A stretch of DNA of 64,000 nucleotides from Dryocosmus kuriphilus (GCA_038277395.1 CM076193.1:174260711-174324710); one strand, 5' to 3'; numbered from the stretch's first letter, positions 1 to 12,247 are shown. Notes: generated by a model from the sequence alone, not told the origin. Program-made: numbers and translations.

Positions 1-335
1 AATTTTATTAATGTTCTTTGTGCAGTATACTGTGCTCTATTTTTAGGTTGTGTTATCAGAAAATTTTTTTAGAATTCCTTGCTTCCTCTGGTCGTGGTAA
101 GTGACCCATTGCTTTAACCATGTCTGCAGTTAATTGCACACTTCGACTGAAGTTGGAGAAGAAAAACAATATTTCGAAATTAAGATCAACTCATGCTTCT
201 GCATGACGAATAATTTAAGCGATAATCAAACTGTTTTATTTTTCTGAGTTTGCTGAACGTTAGGGTTTTGGCCTTTACTCTTGTAGGAGCGAAAAGAACG
301 GCTATAGGGGCTCACTCCACAATTTTGAATGAAAC
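1..335. other. Unassigned AT-rich flank
   Basis: Non-coding sequence before the Tigger element. I see no open frame, repeat copy or terminal repeat that matches anything else in the window. Confidence 0.4.
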
Positions 336-2383
336 TACAGTGGATCCTCGATAACTCGAACGTAGATATCTCGAAGAAATTTCTAGGCCTCGAAATTTCA
401 ATATTGGAATTGTGTGTTAAATTTTTTTGATAACTCGAACTTCGATAATTCGAATTTCTCGATAAGTCGAAGTCATTAGCTGGCCCATGACCACTTGATG
501 GTCTCGATAACTCCAATTTTTCAGTAAGTTGAAGAAATTTCTAGGCCCCGGCATTTCAATACAGGATGTCTTTGTTAAATTTTCCCGGTAGTTCAAATTT
601 CTCGATAAGCCGAAGTCCCATGGTCCATGGCTCCCTGTGGCTAATTAATGAATGGCGCCGGCTGATGGCTCGGTGACTCGAATTCTTCGGTAAGCATAAT
701 TGAACGATTGTGATTGGCTAGCTGAAAGTCTTTCAAGGTGCATAAATATGGGATGCAGAAACAGTCTACGCTCGAGTTTACTTTGTGCTTGTATCAAGTC
801 AAGGCCTAATATGGAGAAGAAACGTTCTTTAAAATCTCTAAGTGTCGGCGATAAAATTAAAATTATTGACGAAGTTAAAAGTGGATTGAAACGCAAGAAA
901 GACATCGCAAGTCAATTCGGTATTCTAGCGAGTACTTTATCAACAATCTTGAAGGATCAGGACAAAAGTTTGATGGCTGTGGAAGAAACACCTTGCTTGA
1001 TACAACGAAAAAGGTTTAAAGCATCAAGTTTCCCAGAACTTGAGCAAACTATTATGGAGTGGATGAGGCGGATGAGAGATTTCAATTTACCAGTGTCAGG
1101 ACCATTAATAAACTCGTCGTGATAGGAAAATCTAAAAAATCAAGATGTTTCAAGAAAAGAAAAGTGGAATCGTTACCAGTTACATACGTGAATAATAAAA
1201 AAGCGCGGATGACTTCGACATTCTATGAATCTTGGATTTTCGACTTAGATAGAAAGTTTTCCAATCAGAAGAGGAAAGTGCTTCTCTTTGTCTATAATTG
1301 CCCTGCCCATCCTAAGATCCTTACGCGTGAACTGAGAGCAATCCGGGTTGTCTTTCTGCCGCCGAACATGACATCAAAACTGCAGCCAATGGACCAAGGG
1401 GTTATAAAAAAATCAATCATCATTATCGGAGAAGTATGATGCGAAGAAGTTTGCGAAAATTGGAATCATTACAAGATATAGACGACATCAATCTCCTGGA
1501 CTCTATTGAAATGCTGCATACGTCATGAGGAGCAGTCACACAGTCCACAATTTCAAACTGTTTCCGCAAAGCAGGTTTCACAAAACAAATTCCAGAACAG
1601 ATGGAGAAAGAACCAGTCGAAGAGGAAACCCCATCAGAGTGGGTTCGATACCAGCAGCTTTTACCTGAAACTCGTGGGATTAGATTCCAAGAATTCATCG
1701 AGGTGGACTCTAATGTTATAACAACACATTATTCTACTGATGGTAATATCCTCAAAGCGACGTTTCTTGAAGGGTCGAACGAGTCAAGTGAAGGAGAGTT
1801 TGAGAGTGATGACGATATGGAATTGCCTACAACTACTCTTACCAGGCACTAGATGGTCTAGAAACATTTCGTAAATATATTCGAGAACAACCCGAAATTC
1901 CAGTCGAGGTTTTTTCCGCGCTTAACGTTCTTGTAAATCATATAGACAGCTCCTCATCCAAAAATGAAAAGCAAACAAAACTGACCCATTTTTTTCAATA
2001 AATAGTGTCAGGAATGACGAGGAATTAAACAAACTCCTTTCTGGTATGACCATCGCCCAGGGTGGACTTCTGCCTAACATCCAGGTTGTTTTCTTGTCTA
2101 AGAAAGCCGAAAAAAGACTTAAATATAAGATTCTTTTGCTACTTACACAATCGGCTCTTTTCGGAGCCAACAAATATTTTAACGAAGGAATGATGTTTGG
2201 TTCTAGTACACGATTCAGACTTATGTGGTTTTATCTCATTTTGAATCAACATTCTTAGGTGAGAGATGTATATGTATAACTTCAAATTTTTTCAAAAATC
2301 TTGAAATTTCGGTAACTCGAATTTTCGATAACTCGAGTTTTTTGTGGCCCCTTACCACTTCGAGATATCGAGGTTCCACTGTA
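336..2383 (+). mobile_element. Tigger/pogo-type DNA transposon, decayed
   Basis: The ends are inverted repeats rich in the phrase 'tcgataactcgaa'. The left end starts cagtggatcctcgataactc at 338 and the right end finishes cgaggttccactg at 2381. TA dinucleotides at 336-337 and 2382-2383 fit the TA target duplication of pogo/Tigger elements. Both subterminal regions repeat the same aactcga motifs. Inside lies a broken CENP-B/DDE_1-type transposase. At about 2.0 kb it is shorter than full-length Tigger elements because the middle of the catalytic domain is missing. Confidence 0.88.
811..1852 (+). pseudogene. Tigger/pogo transposase, internally deleted
   Basis: A CENP-B-type N-terminal helix-turn-helix begins at the methionine of MEKKRSLKSLSVGDKIKIID (811) and continues to STILKDQ. 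It is followed by a remnant of the second DNA-binding domain near 1020-1110. The DDE_1 end survives in another frame at 1200-1430 as VYNCPAHP and LPPNMTSKLQPMDQGVIK. The aspartate normally found in the DNCPAH-type block is tyrosine here, and the stretch carrying the first catalytic aspartate is gone. An acidic tail in a third frame (1601-1852) ends the gene. At least two frame changes plus the deletion make it dead. Confidence 0.82.
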
Positions 2384-2435
2384 TCAATCTTTTGCTGCCA
2401 TATGAGCCTATTATTCAGAAATATAGAGTATAATG

Positions 2436-3640
2436 GCTTAACGATAACAATTTTCCTATGGGGGCGATCGCCCTGTAATAGGCTGGGAAAAATCCAATAG
2501 CAGTTAACTTTTAATTTAATTTTAAATACATTTTCTCTTCCTTTTTATTCAATTTTAAACATTTTATACAATCTCTACATGAGAATTTTTCGCAAACGAG
2601 ATATTTGCTCTTAAAAATATAAATAATTTTAGCAGGCGAATGTTTCCAAAAACGGCAATCGATATGTTGCCTCAATGTTGCCGCAATACTGCCGTCAATA
2701 TTGCCGGCGTTCCAGGGAATATGGGTGCAACATTAAGGCCATATTTGGTGCTAATAGGTTAAGCAAGAAGCGTTTCGCCGGACCCATTTCCTCAGAACTC
2801 TCTATCAGAATGTTTTTCGCGTCGCTGATTACGAATCTGGAGTCAGAATTTAAATGCTCAAATTGGCGGATCAAATAGGTTTCACAAAAAGGAATTTTTT
2901 ATAATTCTACTGAAAATCACTATCAAGCAGTTCTTTGGGTCGCCATGTTAAGTCGCCTCAAACGGTTTATGACATAATAAAAGAATATACACTGAAAAAA
3001 ACATTAATCCTCTGTTTTTTGTTCCAGAGTTAGGTTCACAGTTCGAGCATTTCCCCAGAGGCGCCGAAATTCCTGGTGATCCTCGTCCTAGTCCTTCTTA
3101 TTCTCTTGCCTGTCCTCCTCTCGCCATTTCTCCTTCACGCTCCAGGTCCAGATCCCCCCCTCGTCCTAGATCCATATCTCTTCCTCGTTACACGCTCTTG
3201 TCTCCTCATGATATCCAGCTCTTTCATACTGATGACCTTGAACTTATTCGGCTAATTCCCAAAAGGAATCCGAATCAGTTATTCGAAATTCGAAAATACC
3301 GTTTTCCTGACGACGCACCAGTTCAGCTGTTTGCAGGAGGTGATTGTTTTCGGCCCATCCCAGGCGCAACACAAAGAGTAATAACAACATTCGATGGCGA
3401 TATCCTTGCAATATTGATTGCTAATACAGTTCTTCGTGGAATATATGACACGAAAGGAGTGCGGGTGAAATTAAACACGGTAGAAGGCAAGGCTTACCCA
3501 TTGACCCCCCAAGCTACCAAGGATATTCCATTAGGAAATAGGAATTATATCTATGATAATTTTAATGTAGTGCGTTTAATCCCACGTGAAAAGCACAATT
3601 CTCCACAAGCATGAATTCATTGTTTTGAATAGTTAAATTA
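2436..3640 (+). repeat. Unnamed dispersed element, copy 1 (SR-exon family)
   Basis: This block is closely similar to the reverse complement of 60530-62880 once the mariner there is removed, and its first ~80 bases recur at 5035-5200. Shared landmarks in order are attttcctat...ggcgatcgccct near 2445, an ACATGAGA...AACGAGATATTTG stretch, a run of GGCAATATTGACG-like units near 2655-2715, a conserved aataggtt block, the line 'tctactgaaaatcact', and the exon at 3028-3614. No terminal inverted repeats or target duplications are evident, so the element class is unknown. The 3' limit is uncertain because the second copy is truncated. Confidence 0.75.
3028..3614 (+). CDS. Putative exon of unrecognised SR-rich protein
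   Basis: The frame is open from 2973 to the stop at 3612-3614 and has no ATG near its start. A pyrimidine-rich tract ending in ttttttgttccag (to 3027) looks like a 3' splice site, so this may be a terminal exon of about 195 residues. The N-terminal part is rich in Pro, Ser and Arg (PSRSRSRSPPRPRS), followed by a non-repetitive domain containing HTDDLELIRLIP, YRFPDD, FDGDILAILIANTV and NFNVVRLIPR. I do not recognise the family. The inverted copy at 60725-61010 has the same exon, the same acceptor-like tract and a premature stop. Function is unknown; the sequence only shows that the frame is shared by two copies. Confidence 0.5.
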
Positions 3641-3844
3641 AAATATAATATTGTTTTTGTTTCGAAGTCTTACAAAAATGTTACAACTAAATAATAATTA
3701 CATTAGTGAGTCAATGTTTTCTTTTATTATAGATGCAGTTCCTTCATTTAGTCAATTATTGTAAAAAATTGGTATAGTCATGAATCAATGTTTAAATTGT
3801 CCGAGATTCGTTATAATCCTGTAGAAAGATTGATGTAAATAGTT

Positions 3845-4285
3845 ATATACTTCGGACCAACAAATTTATTAAAACGAAATGGCAACGTTTCGAGATGTAA
3901 ATCATCCCTACATTAGGCCACACAAATATTATAAATGTTCTTTAAGAGCGAAAACATCATCAATCTTTGTATACATCAGTTAAGATTCTTAGAAAATGCT
4001 CTGTGTTCTTCATCTGTAATACAGTAAAGAAGTTTGTAGCAAAGAAACTAACTAGATATTGATTAAAGTTTTAGAGAAAGGATATTTGTTACCTTGAGAG
4101 AGGACACCATTATTAGATGCAGAACAGAGGTTTTCTAAGATTTTTAACTAATGCATACAACGATTTATGTTTTCGCTCTTACATAACCTTGATGAAACTT
4201 GTTTAGCCTGATGAGGAGGTAGTTTACATCTGGAAACGTTGCCATTTAGTTTTAATAAATTTCTTGGTCTGATGTAGGTCATTAT
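3845..4285. repeat. Foldback (imperfect palindrome, arms ~190 bp)
   Basis: The left arm (about 3845-4035) reads accaacaaatttattaaaac...gcaacgtttcgagatgtaaa...aagagcgaaaacatca. The reverse complement of about 4085-4285 reads the same order with scattered changes. The centre is a short unpaired stretch near 4040-4080. No transposase is present. It could be a foldback MITE or two head-to-head 3' ends of a retroelement; the text around AACGTTGCC resembles untranslated tails of Penelope-like elements, but that is a guess. Confidence 0.65.
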
Positions 4286-5034
4286 TTACAAATGTCCTGT
4301 AATGCGGACGTTAAAGGGTGTGTGACGGGGACCGGCGCTGATCCCGGCCTAGAACGTACAACGGTTCCCGACATGTCAGGCGCTTACTGGTCCTTGCCAC
4401 CCGCCCGAGAATTCAGTCTTGTCTAGTCTTGTCTGAGAGTCAATCTTGTTCTAAGCTCCGATGGATCAGAGGCGTGTCCCAAGCTCCCAGAGAACAGCTA
4501 TAGTGTGGGTAGTCAAGTTGGCTCTTAAGTGAATCTCTGACTCGTCTCGCAGCTTAGCCCATGTTAACCGCACTGTGTGCCATTTTGTCGAAAATACTTC
4601 GAACTGTATGTTGAGAACCGACCTTATCGATATTGCTCGACGTTGAGTAGAATTATATTGATTAACCGTCAAATGCTAACCTGTTTTATTGTGTCTTTAC
4701 TCTAATGTTGGCGTCCTCATCCTTATCCTTTTCCACGGTAAGATCCCATCATGCTCTACAGTTCATCAACATCTTCTACAAAATTTAAAAAAAAATTCTC
4801 GAGAAAACTCTCATCTACTGTATGTTTGATACTTAAATGCACTGTTTTTAATGAAATATTCAAACCTTCATATCTGCGAAACTAAAGCTCATCAAAGGAA
4901 ATGGAAGAATACGTGTCTAATAGGTTTCGATATATTTTCACAGTGTGAAGTCCCAGAAAAATCCGGGTGACGATTTGGAGTCCTCTTCTTGTTAGTCAAA
5001 TATTTTAGGTGAAGAATTATTACATACAGGCTTA
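4286..5034. other. Unassigned; possible LTR remnant
   Basis: A locally GC-richer stretch starts tgtgacggggaccggcgctg at 4321 and includes repeated 'cttgtct' phrases near 4420-4450. TG at the start and a later ctctaca near 4750 could mark an LTR, but I find no partner copy, primer binding site or target duplication. The rest is AT-rich non-coding DNA. Confidence 0.25.
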
Positions 5035-5200
5035 GAATGATTTACCTATAATAATTTTCCTATAGGGGAGACCACCCTACAGAAGATAGGATAAAAGTTA
5101 AAAGCACATTAAACTACACCATTTTGCTACAATATAGGAAGGTTTATATATTCAAATAAACTCTATCTATTCAAATATTTTTAACATACCTTTCAGAATT
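5035..5200 (+). repeat. 5' stub of the SR-exon repeat family, copy 3
   Basis: The segment ataataattttcctatagg, then accaccct...gataggataaaag aligns with the start of copy 1 (2444 onward) and with the complement of copy 2 near 62780-62880. Similarity fades after roughly 80-150 bases and no exon follows. Confidence 0.55.
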
Positions 5201-5513
5201 TATTTTAATTTTTAGAAGCTTTAAAGGAGCTGTTATATTAAAAACTGTATCAATTTTAATGTAACCATCGGATTTTTGTAAATTGTAAAAGATTATATAA
5301 ATTCTGACAATGTGACATCATGTGAACTAATAATATCTTGTATTACTCCAATGTACGACGTGTGATCAAAAATTAAGTTGACATTTTAATTTATGAAAGA
5401 ATATTTATTTATTCATCAATATTGATGTTGCCCTCTTCAAAGTAATCCCCCTCGGATATAATACATTTGTGCCAGCGCTTTTTCCAATCCTCAAAGCATT
5501 TCTGATAAGCAGC

Positions 5514-5724
5514 TTATGGCATAGCCTTCAGCTCTTCCAGCGATGCGGTCTTTATCTTCTCAATCGTCGCAAAACGCCGCCCTTTCATGGGAATTTTCAG
5601 TTTTGGAAACAGGAAAAGATCGCAAGGAGCCAAATCTAGTGAATACGGAGGCTGGGGCATGATTATAGTGTTGTTATTGGCCAAAAAATTACGAACAAGC
5701 AATGACGTGTGAGCTGGCGCATTA
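5514..5724 (-). pseudogene. Mariner transposase, C-terminal half
   Basis: Minus-strand translation gives NAPAHTSLLVRNFLANNNT, then PPYSLDLAPCDLFLFPKLK and the typical mariner C-terminal FATIEKIKTASLEELKAMP. The second-aspartate motif (HDNAPAH) is cut by the hAT insertion at 5724, just before NAPAH. The SPD of the family is SLD here. The matching N-terminal half is at 14690-15140. Confidence 0.8.
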
Positions 5725-5895
5725 CAGTGATCCCAGATCGGACACGCGAATCCTCGCACACTATTGCACGTCCATGTCCGTGTGAAAAAAGTAGGAGTCA
5801 GAGCATATGACTGTGGTTGCGTGCGCATCCGACTTCTCCTCTTTAGAATCGAAAACTCGAAGGCGTACGATTGCCGGTCGGGAAACTTTGGCGAT

Positions 5896-7099
5896 GGCAA
5901 TTGACCCGGGATAAATTTAAATCTGTATATTTTACAAAATCGTTTAAAAACTTTGTATCACCTACAATCATGCTAATTCACGGTCGGCTAGTGACGTATA
6001 AATTAAATCAGTAATTAATTGGTTACTACAAGTGACGCGAATATAGTCTAACCTTAGAAGCACGGAGGGTATTTTAATTTTTTCAATTCACGATTAGATA
6101 AATTTAACTCAAAACGCTTAAAACTCTAACACAATACAATCATTTACACTTAATAATTAGTACTATTATTATTAAAATTAACAAAATGTAAATAATATAA
6201 AATTATACAGCATAACGATAGTACTTACCTCTTGGGACTTGAGGCTCATAGTACCGTCATAATCTCAGCCTACCCTATGTGTCCGCTAATAAAACTTTTC
6301 AAGTCAAAAGAAAAATTCGTGATGCTACTTGGGCGCCAGACACACTAAAGAAGTTTCGCTCAAAGAACACAAAACCCAGAAGCTTATTTAAATCACACAA
6401 ACGAAAAGGCAAATGCACTTAATCCCGCGCTAGCTCTAAAGGAAAGGGATTTGGTGGGGGCGTCGAAACGAATCAGAAAAAAAGAATTGAGAATTCATTA
6501 TCCAGCAAATTATTGTAAAATGAAGAAAAGAACAACGGTTTATTAAAGAATTGATAAAAAATAATATGAACAGTTATAAAAAGATCGGAATTATAATTAT
6601 TCAGAAGCGAAAAAAAAATCATAAACGTATGAATCGTTACAGTAGTTGACTTACGTCAAAGTACACGGCAATTTCATTTTTCTTTCATATCGGCGTTACA
6701 TAAAATAACCGGCAATGAACAACCAACAAAAATTTATTACGGCAATTTGTGCTTACGAGAATAAAAGGTCGCGACAATAGAACAAAGTCCGGTGATGCGG
6801 TCACTTTTCAAAATGGCGCATGGCCTGAAAATTTCAACCACGGCTACTCACACGCACTGGCTCGACACACATCGAAGATCACTTTCTCAACATTGCAAAA
6901 AAAACCGCGAAATACAAGAAAGACTCGAACGAAATGCAGCAAAAAGAAGAAAACAAGGAGAGAGAAAATCGGGATTGCCTTTGGCCTACCTGCTTCCCCT
7001 TGGCGTCATCCTGGACAGCAAATTGGGTTGGCTTCCTTATTTCGGCCTAAAAAAATGGCGATTTTCCTCTACACATGAAAAATTTCCACACCGAACTTG
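5896..7099. other. hAT interior, non-coding
   Basis: AT-rich sequence. A segment at about 6080-6200 (ttttaattttttc... aaatttaact...tttaaaactc) recurs in the same orientation at about 13240-13400 near the other end of the hAT, so the subterminal regions share more than the inverted ends. Short frames at 6749-7100 have no recognisable product. Confidence 0.45.
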
Positions 7100-7165
7100 A
7101 ACGATGGCCAAATCGGAACTGACGCTGCGCCGCTTTCTCCCTGCGTGAGTAGCGTCTCTCCCACG

Positions 7166-7335
7166 CGTCAATGTCCAGTCCGACAGGTGCTGCCCTCCGA
7201 ACTATGTTCCTTCCATCTCGTCGGTATCATACCCGGTTCTCTCTTCGCTGTAGTACTGTAGATCTGATAGGTGCTGCCCTCCCGAACTACGGTTCCCTCT
7301 GCTCGTCGGTATCGTGCCAAGTCTGCTTCGTAATA
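7166..7335. repeat. Two-copy tandem duplication, ~95 bp
   Basis: The phrase gaca/gataggtgctgccctcc..gaacta..gttcc...tcgtcggtat occurs at about 7180 and again at about 7268, each followed by a related tail (cttcgctgtagtactgta / cttcgtaatagtatggca). The units differ by several substitutions. Confidence 0.6.
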
Positions 7336-7689
7336 GTATGGCAGGACTGACATCTCAGGCACCATGGCCGCTTCTCCCGCCGCGATTTCTATCATATCGC
7401 GGAGGATTATTTTCTCGTTCTGCGGATTTCCATCGCGGGAAATCTCCTCCCCTATAGTGAACGGTACTCGTGCATACGTAGTGTCATGTAGTGCGAAGTG
7501 CGGGGTGCGGAGTGCCGGGCGACACAGTGCGACGTGCGGGATAGTGAGGTGGAATTTATCTTTCTGGTGGTCAGCTGTCAGCGGTGGGTTCCGGGCTCGC
7601 GGGAAGCAGGCAGATCCTCCAGCCATCATCGACCCACTTGCCCCTGTCTTTACAATTCTGCGCAATACATCAGGTAAATCATAATACAT
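7168..7689 (-). CDS. Unassigned ORF inside the hAT element
   Basis: A 173-codon minus-strand frame in a GC-rich island (7100-7660) that stands out from its AT-rich surroundings. The C-terminal part covers two related ~90-bp DNA segments, seen as RYRRAEGTVVREGSTYQIYS and TRWKEHSSEGSTCRTGH. The N-terminal part has no domain I know. It may be a captured host fragment, a piece of an LTR element or chance. The upstream (higher-coordinate) sequence near 7820-7880 reads tgtaacgcgatgaaatccac in complement, which looks like an LTR start, but no partner LTR is visible. Confidence 0.3.
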   Translation of the reverse strand: MYYDLPDVLRRIVKTGASGSMMAGGSACFPRARNPPLTADHQKDKFHLTIPHVALCRPALRTPHFALHDTTYARVPFTIGEEISRDGNPQNEKIILRDMIEIAAGEAAMVPEMSVLPYYYEADLARYRRAEGTVVREGSTYQIYSTTAKREPGMIPTRWKEHSSEGSTCRTGH

Positions 7690-7699
7690 AAAAGAATTC

Positions 7700-8950
7700 G
7701 AAAATTACCAGACTACCATTCACACTCACTCATTCATATCCCTCTCTACCTCTTACGTCGGTGAGTTCCTTTTTGGTCATCAGATGCTTCTATTAAATCC
7801 TACTTAAAGTTTCAATAAATTATTGTGTATCGGCCTGGGGGAGAGGATCCCGAACGTGGTGGATTTCATCGCGTTACAACAGCTAGCTGGAATATTAATA
7901 CTATAATATATGAATGTTATTAATATTACTATTAAAATATTATACGATGATAATGCAATATATTAATACTACTATCTATAAAATTAGAATTATCCGACAA
8001 TAAACTTGAAGTTTCTATTGAATGAAAAATTTTTAGTTTGAATTATATTTTTATAATTGTAATTTGATAATGTTTTACTTTGAATTATATATGTTGTTTT
8101 TTAATGGAAATTAAATACATATATTTTACGATTTCACAGAAAAAAAAGTTCTTTCAATGTTGTGAGTTTCTGGATTTTAAGAACTGATCAAGTGTTAAAG
8201 TGTGTATTTTCAAAAAAACTTTTTCACGTCTTAACTTTTTTATTTCTTATGTGTGTTATTTGGCTTCAAGTTTAGGTTTTTGTTTCGCTTTTTTTTTAAT
8301 TTTCAAAATATAAATCTTAAATTTTTTTATCGAAAAAGGTCATTAGGAAAAATTGCTCGACTTTTTTAGTACTAAAAAAATCCGTGAATAAAATTTTTAA
8401 ATTAAAAAGTTATTTCAAACATTTTAAAAATCCTCCCACTTTTCGCATTTTTATCCAGAATTACTTGCTAGTCAACGAACTTGACCTTGATCTTAGGATA
8501 CTACAAAAGTATATTAAGGTCAATCCAGTCGGTCAATTCTTTCGAAAGATATTGTGCTAAAAAATAAAATTTACAGATAGACATACAGAGATACAGACAG
8601 AGACACATAATGTGTTTTGGGTTCAGAGGGTCTCAAAACTTGGACATTTAACAAAAACTGGGAGGGGGGAGGGGGTCAAATTTTACACAAATGCCAATAT
8701 TTGTGCATTCTCTAATCCTGAAGCTTTAAAATATGGAATCGCGCATTGAAGAACTGTAAAGTTTGAAAATTTAAATTACTAAATTAAAAGGAAGGGTACG
8801 TAATAAATAAAAACAACAATTTTGAGCCATATATACATAAAAAATGTATATTGACTCGGTGGAAAAAGCCTGAGAGGCATAAAAAAACTACTGAAAACGA
8901 CCTACAATGCGGATATTTTATTATTGAATAAGAAGAATAGAAATAGAAGA
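7700..8950. other. hAT interior, AT-rich non-coding
   Basis: No credible frame. A microsatellite-like patch of gacaga units sits near 8575-8610 beside a purine run (gggaggggggagggggtc near 8660), a combination seen in many dispersed insect repeats. Confidence 0.4.
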
Positions 8951-8961
8951 AGAAATAGAAC

Positions 8962-9088
8962 GGGGTGGTTTTTTAAATTGAGTCCCCTTGCTTCTCACGA
9001 ACGAAAAATAAATCTAATATAATTTTTAATAAAATAAAAACTTCGAAAATGGGGGTGCTTTTTTACCGTGAGTCCCCTTGCCTCTTAC
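8962..9088 (-). repeat. Two 38-bp repeats shared with the DD41D element
   Basis: In complement, 8962-8999 reads cgtgagaagcaaggggactc and then a short T/A tail; 9051-9088 gives gtaagaggcaaggggactca. Both match the 42-bp tandem unit at 18215-18382. Here they lie about 89 bp apart in a transposon of another superfamily. Confidence 0.7.
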
Positions 9089-9288
9089 AAATATAGTTTA
9101 AAAATTAAAATACTTCATTCACACAGTTCATCATCATTCGACGTTCCGGCATGCAAAATTGAGGCATTCATTCTTTTTTTCGGCGGCTCATGCAATTTTC
9201 CAGACGACATTCGAGACAACTGATCATCTGAGTTCTGACACCGAAGCAGTTGGAGCAGTGTTTTCTTGCTGATGTTGCTTTGTCGATT

Positions 9289-11257
9289 TTACGACGGCAA
9301 TAGCGTTACTGCTATTTGCCGATAAGCGATTACGCTTTTTCGTCGCAATATCGGGTAATAAGGAAAAAAAACGCTTTCTGCAGCTGCATTAGAATGTGGC
9401 AAAGATCGGATGTATCCTATCAATTTGGTCAATTGTGGATATTTGACATGACCGTTCGCGTCTCTAGTAGATAATATAATTTCCACAACTCATCAAAAGA
9501 ACGCATGTCAAGTTCGGGTTGCGAAGAAAAATCCTGGTAAACAAGGCGCCATTCCAATTTCATAGCAACTTTTTCGATATTTCCAAATTTATCGCAAAAA
9601 TAGTAAAGATCGTCCAATTGGCTGCCTCTGTCGCTGACAGTCAAAACTTGTGTAGCATCAAAGACAGACAATTTTACGAAAAATTCATCTTGAATATAGT
9701 GTAACCTTCTCGAAATCTGAAAAGCGGCTTCAACCAAAAATGAAAGGCAATTTTCTCGAATTTCGCGTATAATTGTGATATTTGGAGAATTTTCATCAGT
9801 TATATCCTGAGTCAATTCTTCCAAAATATCGTTACAATCCGACCCGAAACTGATATTTTCTAAAGCCTTTCGATTCTCAGGTAAAGCAAAATTAACATTC
9901 CCTGCATCTAGAAACATTAACAAAGGTGCTTTCAAAAAGTGCCTCGCGATTATCTTAAGAAATTCAAGACTTTTTGAGTGAAGAAGACGTACTCTTGTTT
10001 CAGAGTGTTGAAAAAAAAAGATTAATTTTGTTAAATTCGAATAGAATGTGCTCTAAAAATGCTAAATACGCTCTTGTCCGGGGATTTTCCAAGTTCCCTT
10101 TGATTTCTTTAAAAGTTACATTCGATTTTTCGGAAAAACACAACTCGTTAAAGTAAAATAGTAATACATCATACAATTCCCGTATTCTTTCAATACAAGT
10201 ATGGCGACCTAGCCATCGCGTTTTTGCGTAATTTAGAATCTTGAGAGACGTTCCTTGAAAAGCTGAGGTTATTTGCTCGAACGCTACGGAACGCTTGGTG
10301 CTGTTCATGTGGTGAACAATGTATTGCAGAAAGTTATCGATGTAGGTCGGAATAGCTTTATTACAAGCATCTTTTGCAACTAAGGCGAGCTTATGGCAAA
10401 TGCAAGTAATTATGAGTATTGCCGGATTTTCTTTAAGAATCAAAGTTTTAAAAAAATTTTTATCTCCTATCATAACTGATGCATTATCAGTGGAGACCGC
10501 TAAGATATTAGAGAAAGGAATTTTATTATCAGACATGTAATTTTTGAAAATCGTAAAAGATACCCTCTGCACTTAAATTTGTGGAATCGATTTTAATTAG
10601 TTTCGTTAATCCGGTTATCACATCGAGAGTTTCGCAATCGACAAATGAAACCAGAAATGTCATCCATTTCTTGGATCCATTTGGATCAGGTTTCTCGTCA
10701 ACATATACAGAGAACTTGGTTTTCCTGATGAATTCGAGTAAGTGTAATTCCTCGGCAGGACCGAGTACATTGCGAACGATATTCGATATTTTCGTTGCAC
10801 CTGCACTCATATGTTGAAGGACAGTAGGATCGGTGTCTTGAAAAAATCTTAAAATTTTTGGCATCGTTACATATGAAATATTTGAAGTGCAAGCTAACTG
10901 AGCAAATTGAATTTCGCGAGCTTTCTTTCTCTCTTCGAAAGATTGAATTGAATTATGAATTTCTTCAGCCGATATTTCTTCTAAGGTTCTGATGCCACTT
11001 TCATTACTAATTTGGATACATTTTGGTATTTCAGCATGCCGAATAAGGTTACTAACACCGCTCGTACAATTCCTTTCAACATTGCACAAGGTGCAACGAA
11101 ACTTATTCTCATTTGTGGGTACCATTTGTAACCAAGCTTTGAACCGAATGTCCTCTAACCACTTTGGCAAAAATTTGTCGAAATTTTCCTGTTCTCTACG
11201 TTGAAATTCATTACTTTGAATCTTTTTATGACCTTTAGAATCTATGTGATTTTGCAA
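9289..11257 (-). pseudogene. hAT transposase with BED-type zinc finger
   Basis: Four minus-strand frames read in order. 11257-10529 contains a zinc finger of BED type (FRCTLCNVERNC...NLIRHAEIPKC) and the start of the catalytic core (KFSVYVDEKPDPN). 10572-10000 holds STDNASVMIG, CICHKLALVAKDAC and RWLGRH. 9935-9429 is the helical insertion region. 9486-9289 ends with IRSLPHSNAAAESVF, the C-terminal hAT dimerisation block. Breaks include a shift near 10550, one in the T-rich run near 10010 with a stop after it, and one near 9450. The length fits a full transposase of about 640 residues. It belongs to the hAT at 5725-14681, whose ends are intact enough to be moved in trans. Confidence 0.87.
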
Positions 11258-12239
11258 TCTTGTTTTACTAATAACTACAAAGTTTTGCTTGCAAATGGTA
11301 CAGTGAAACTACCTATCATTATCGGGTACCGCTTGAATGCAGGGGAAGTCGTTAATCCAGGTTGCAATAAATCTTCGTTGATTTTTCGCAGAACCCCAGT
11401 TATCGCTGGCCGACATTTTCAAAATATTCTTGCTATAAAAAGAAATTCACAATTTTCTAATTTCAGCGCAAAAGTGAATTTTTTCCTCGAATGCGCGATT
11501 TTTCCACTTTTCCCATTTTTCTATTGTTTGATACATATAAAATATATGAGCAAACCCCAAAACTATTACAATTCGTATTACTCCATATGATAATCGTAAA
11601 TACGTACATAGAATTTGTAAAATTTAATATTTTCTGAAACTTTATTAAGAAAATAATCTTGGTATATTCTTAGTGGAATAACAATTAAAAATTTCACCAA
11701 TGTATCTACAAATTCTTTACGCGTTCTCCAAATATTACAGAATTGTTAAAAACGTGACACACACATATATCTAGACAATTTTTCAAGTCGTAACTAGTTT
11801 TTGTATTTATTACTTTGTTAGCTAGATTATTAGATGGAGGAAAAATCGCGTATTGTTAGGAATACAAATTCTCAATAAAATGGAAAAATAAACAGTACTT
11901 ACATAGATACTTTACGGCTGCTGTACGTGATAATATAGAAACACTTCAACTATATAATATAATATATTGTGATAAGTGCACAATAATCCGAAATTAAGTA
12001 GAACACTAGAATTCCTCACTTGGGGAAGAGTAAACATGTAAACACATGATAGAACATAGAAGGTCGTGTTTTGTTTTGAAGAAGGACCTGACCGGATATT
12101 GGGAAAAAAATCGCGGTCAACAAAGAACAATATATTTTTTTATGTATTACAATTCTTGCAACGAACTCGTTTCAGGTTCAAAATACTATAAAAAATTAAT
12201 TGCGTACAAAAATTCTTACGTTTTGGTCAATTTTATCAA
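11258..12239. other. hAT interior, non-coding
   Basis: 5' flank of the transposase gene on the minus strand, AT-rich. Small frames have no family features. The promoter of the transposase should lie here, but I cannot point to a specific element. Confidence 0.35.
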
Positions 12240-12247
12240 AAAAGCAG

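Noticed and set aside
4321..4760. A defined LTR
   Set aside because: Only a TG start and a compositional change; no duplication, primer site or second copy.
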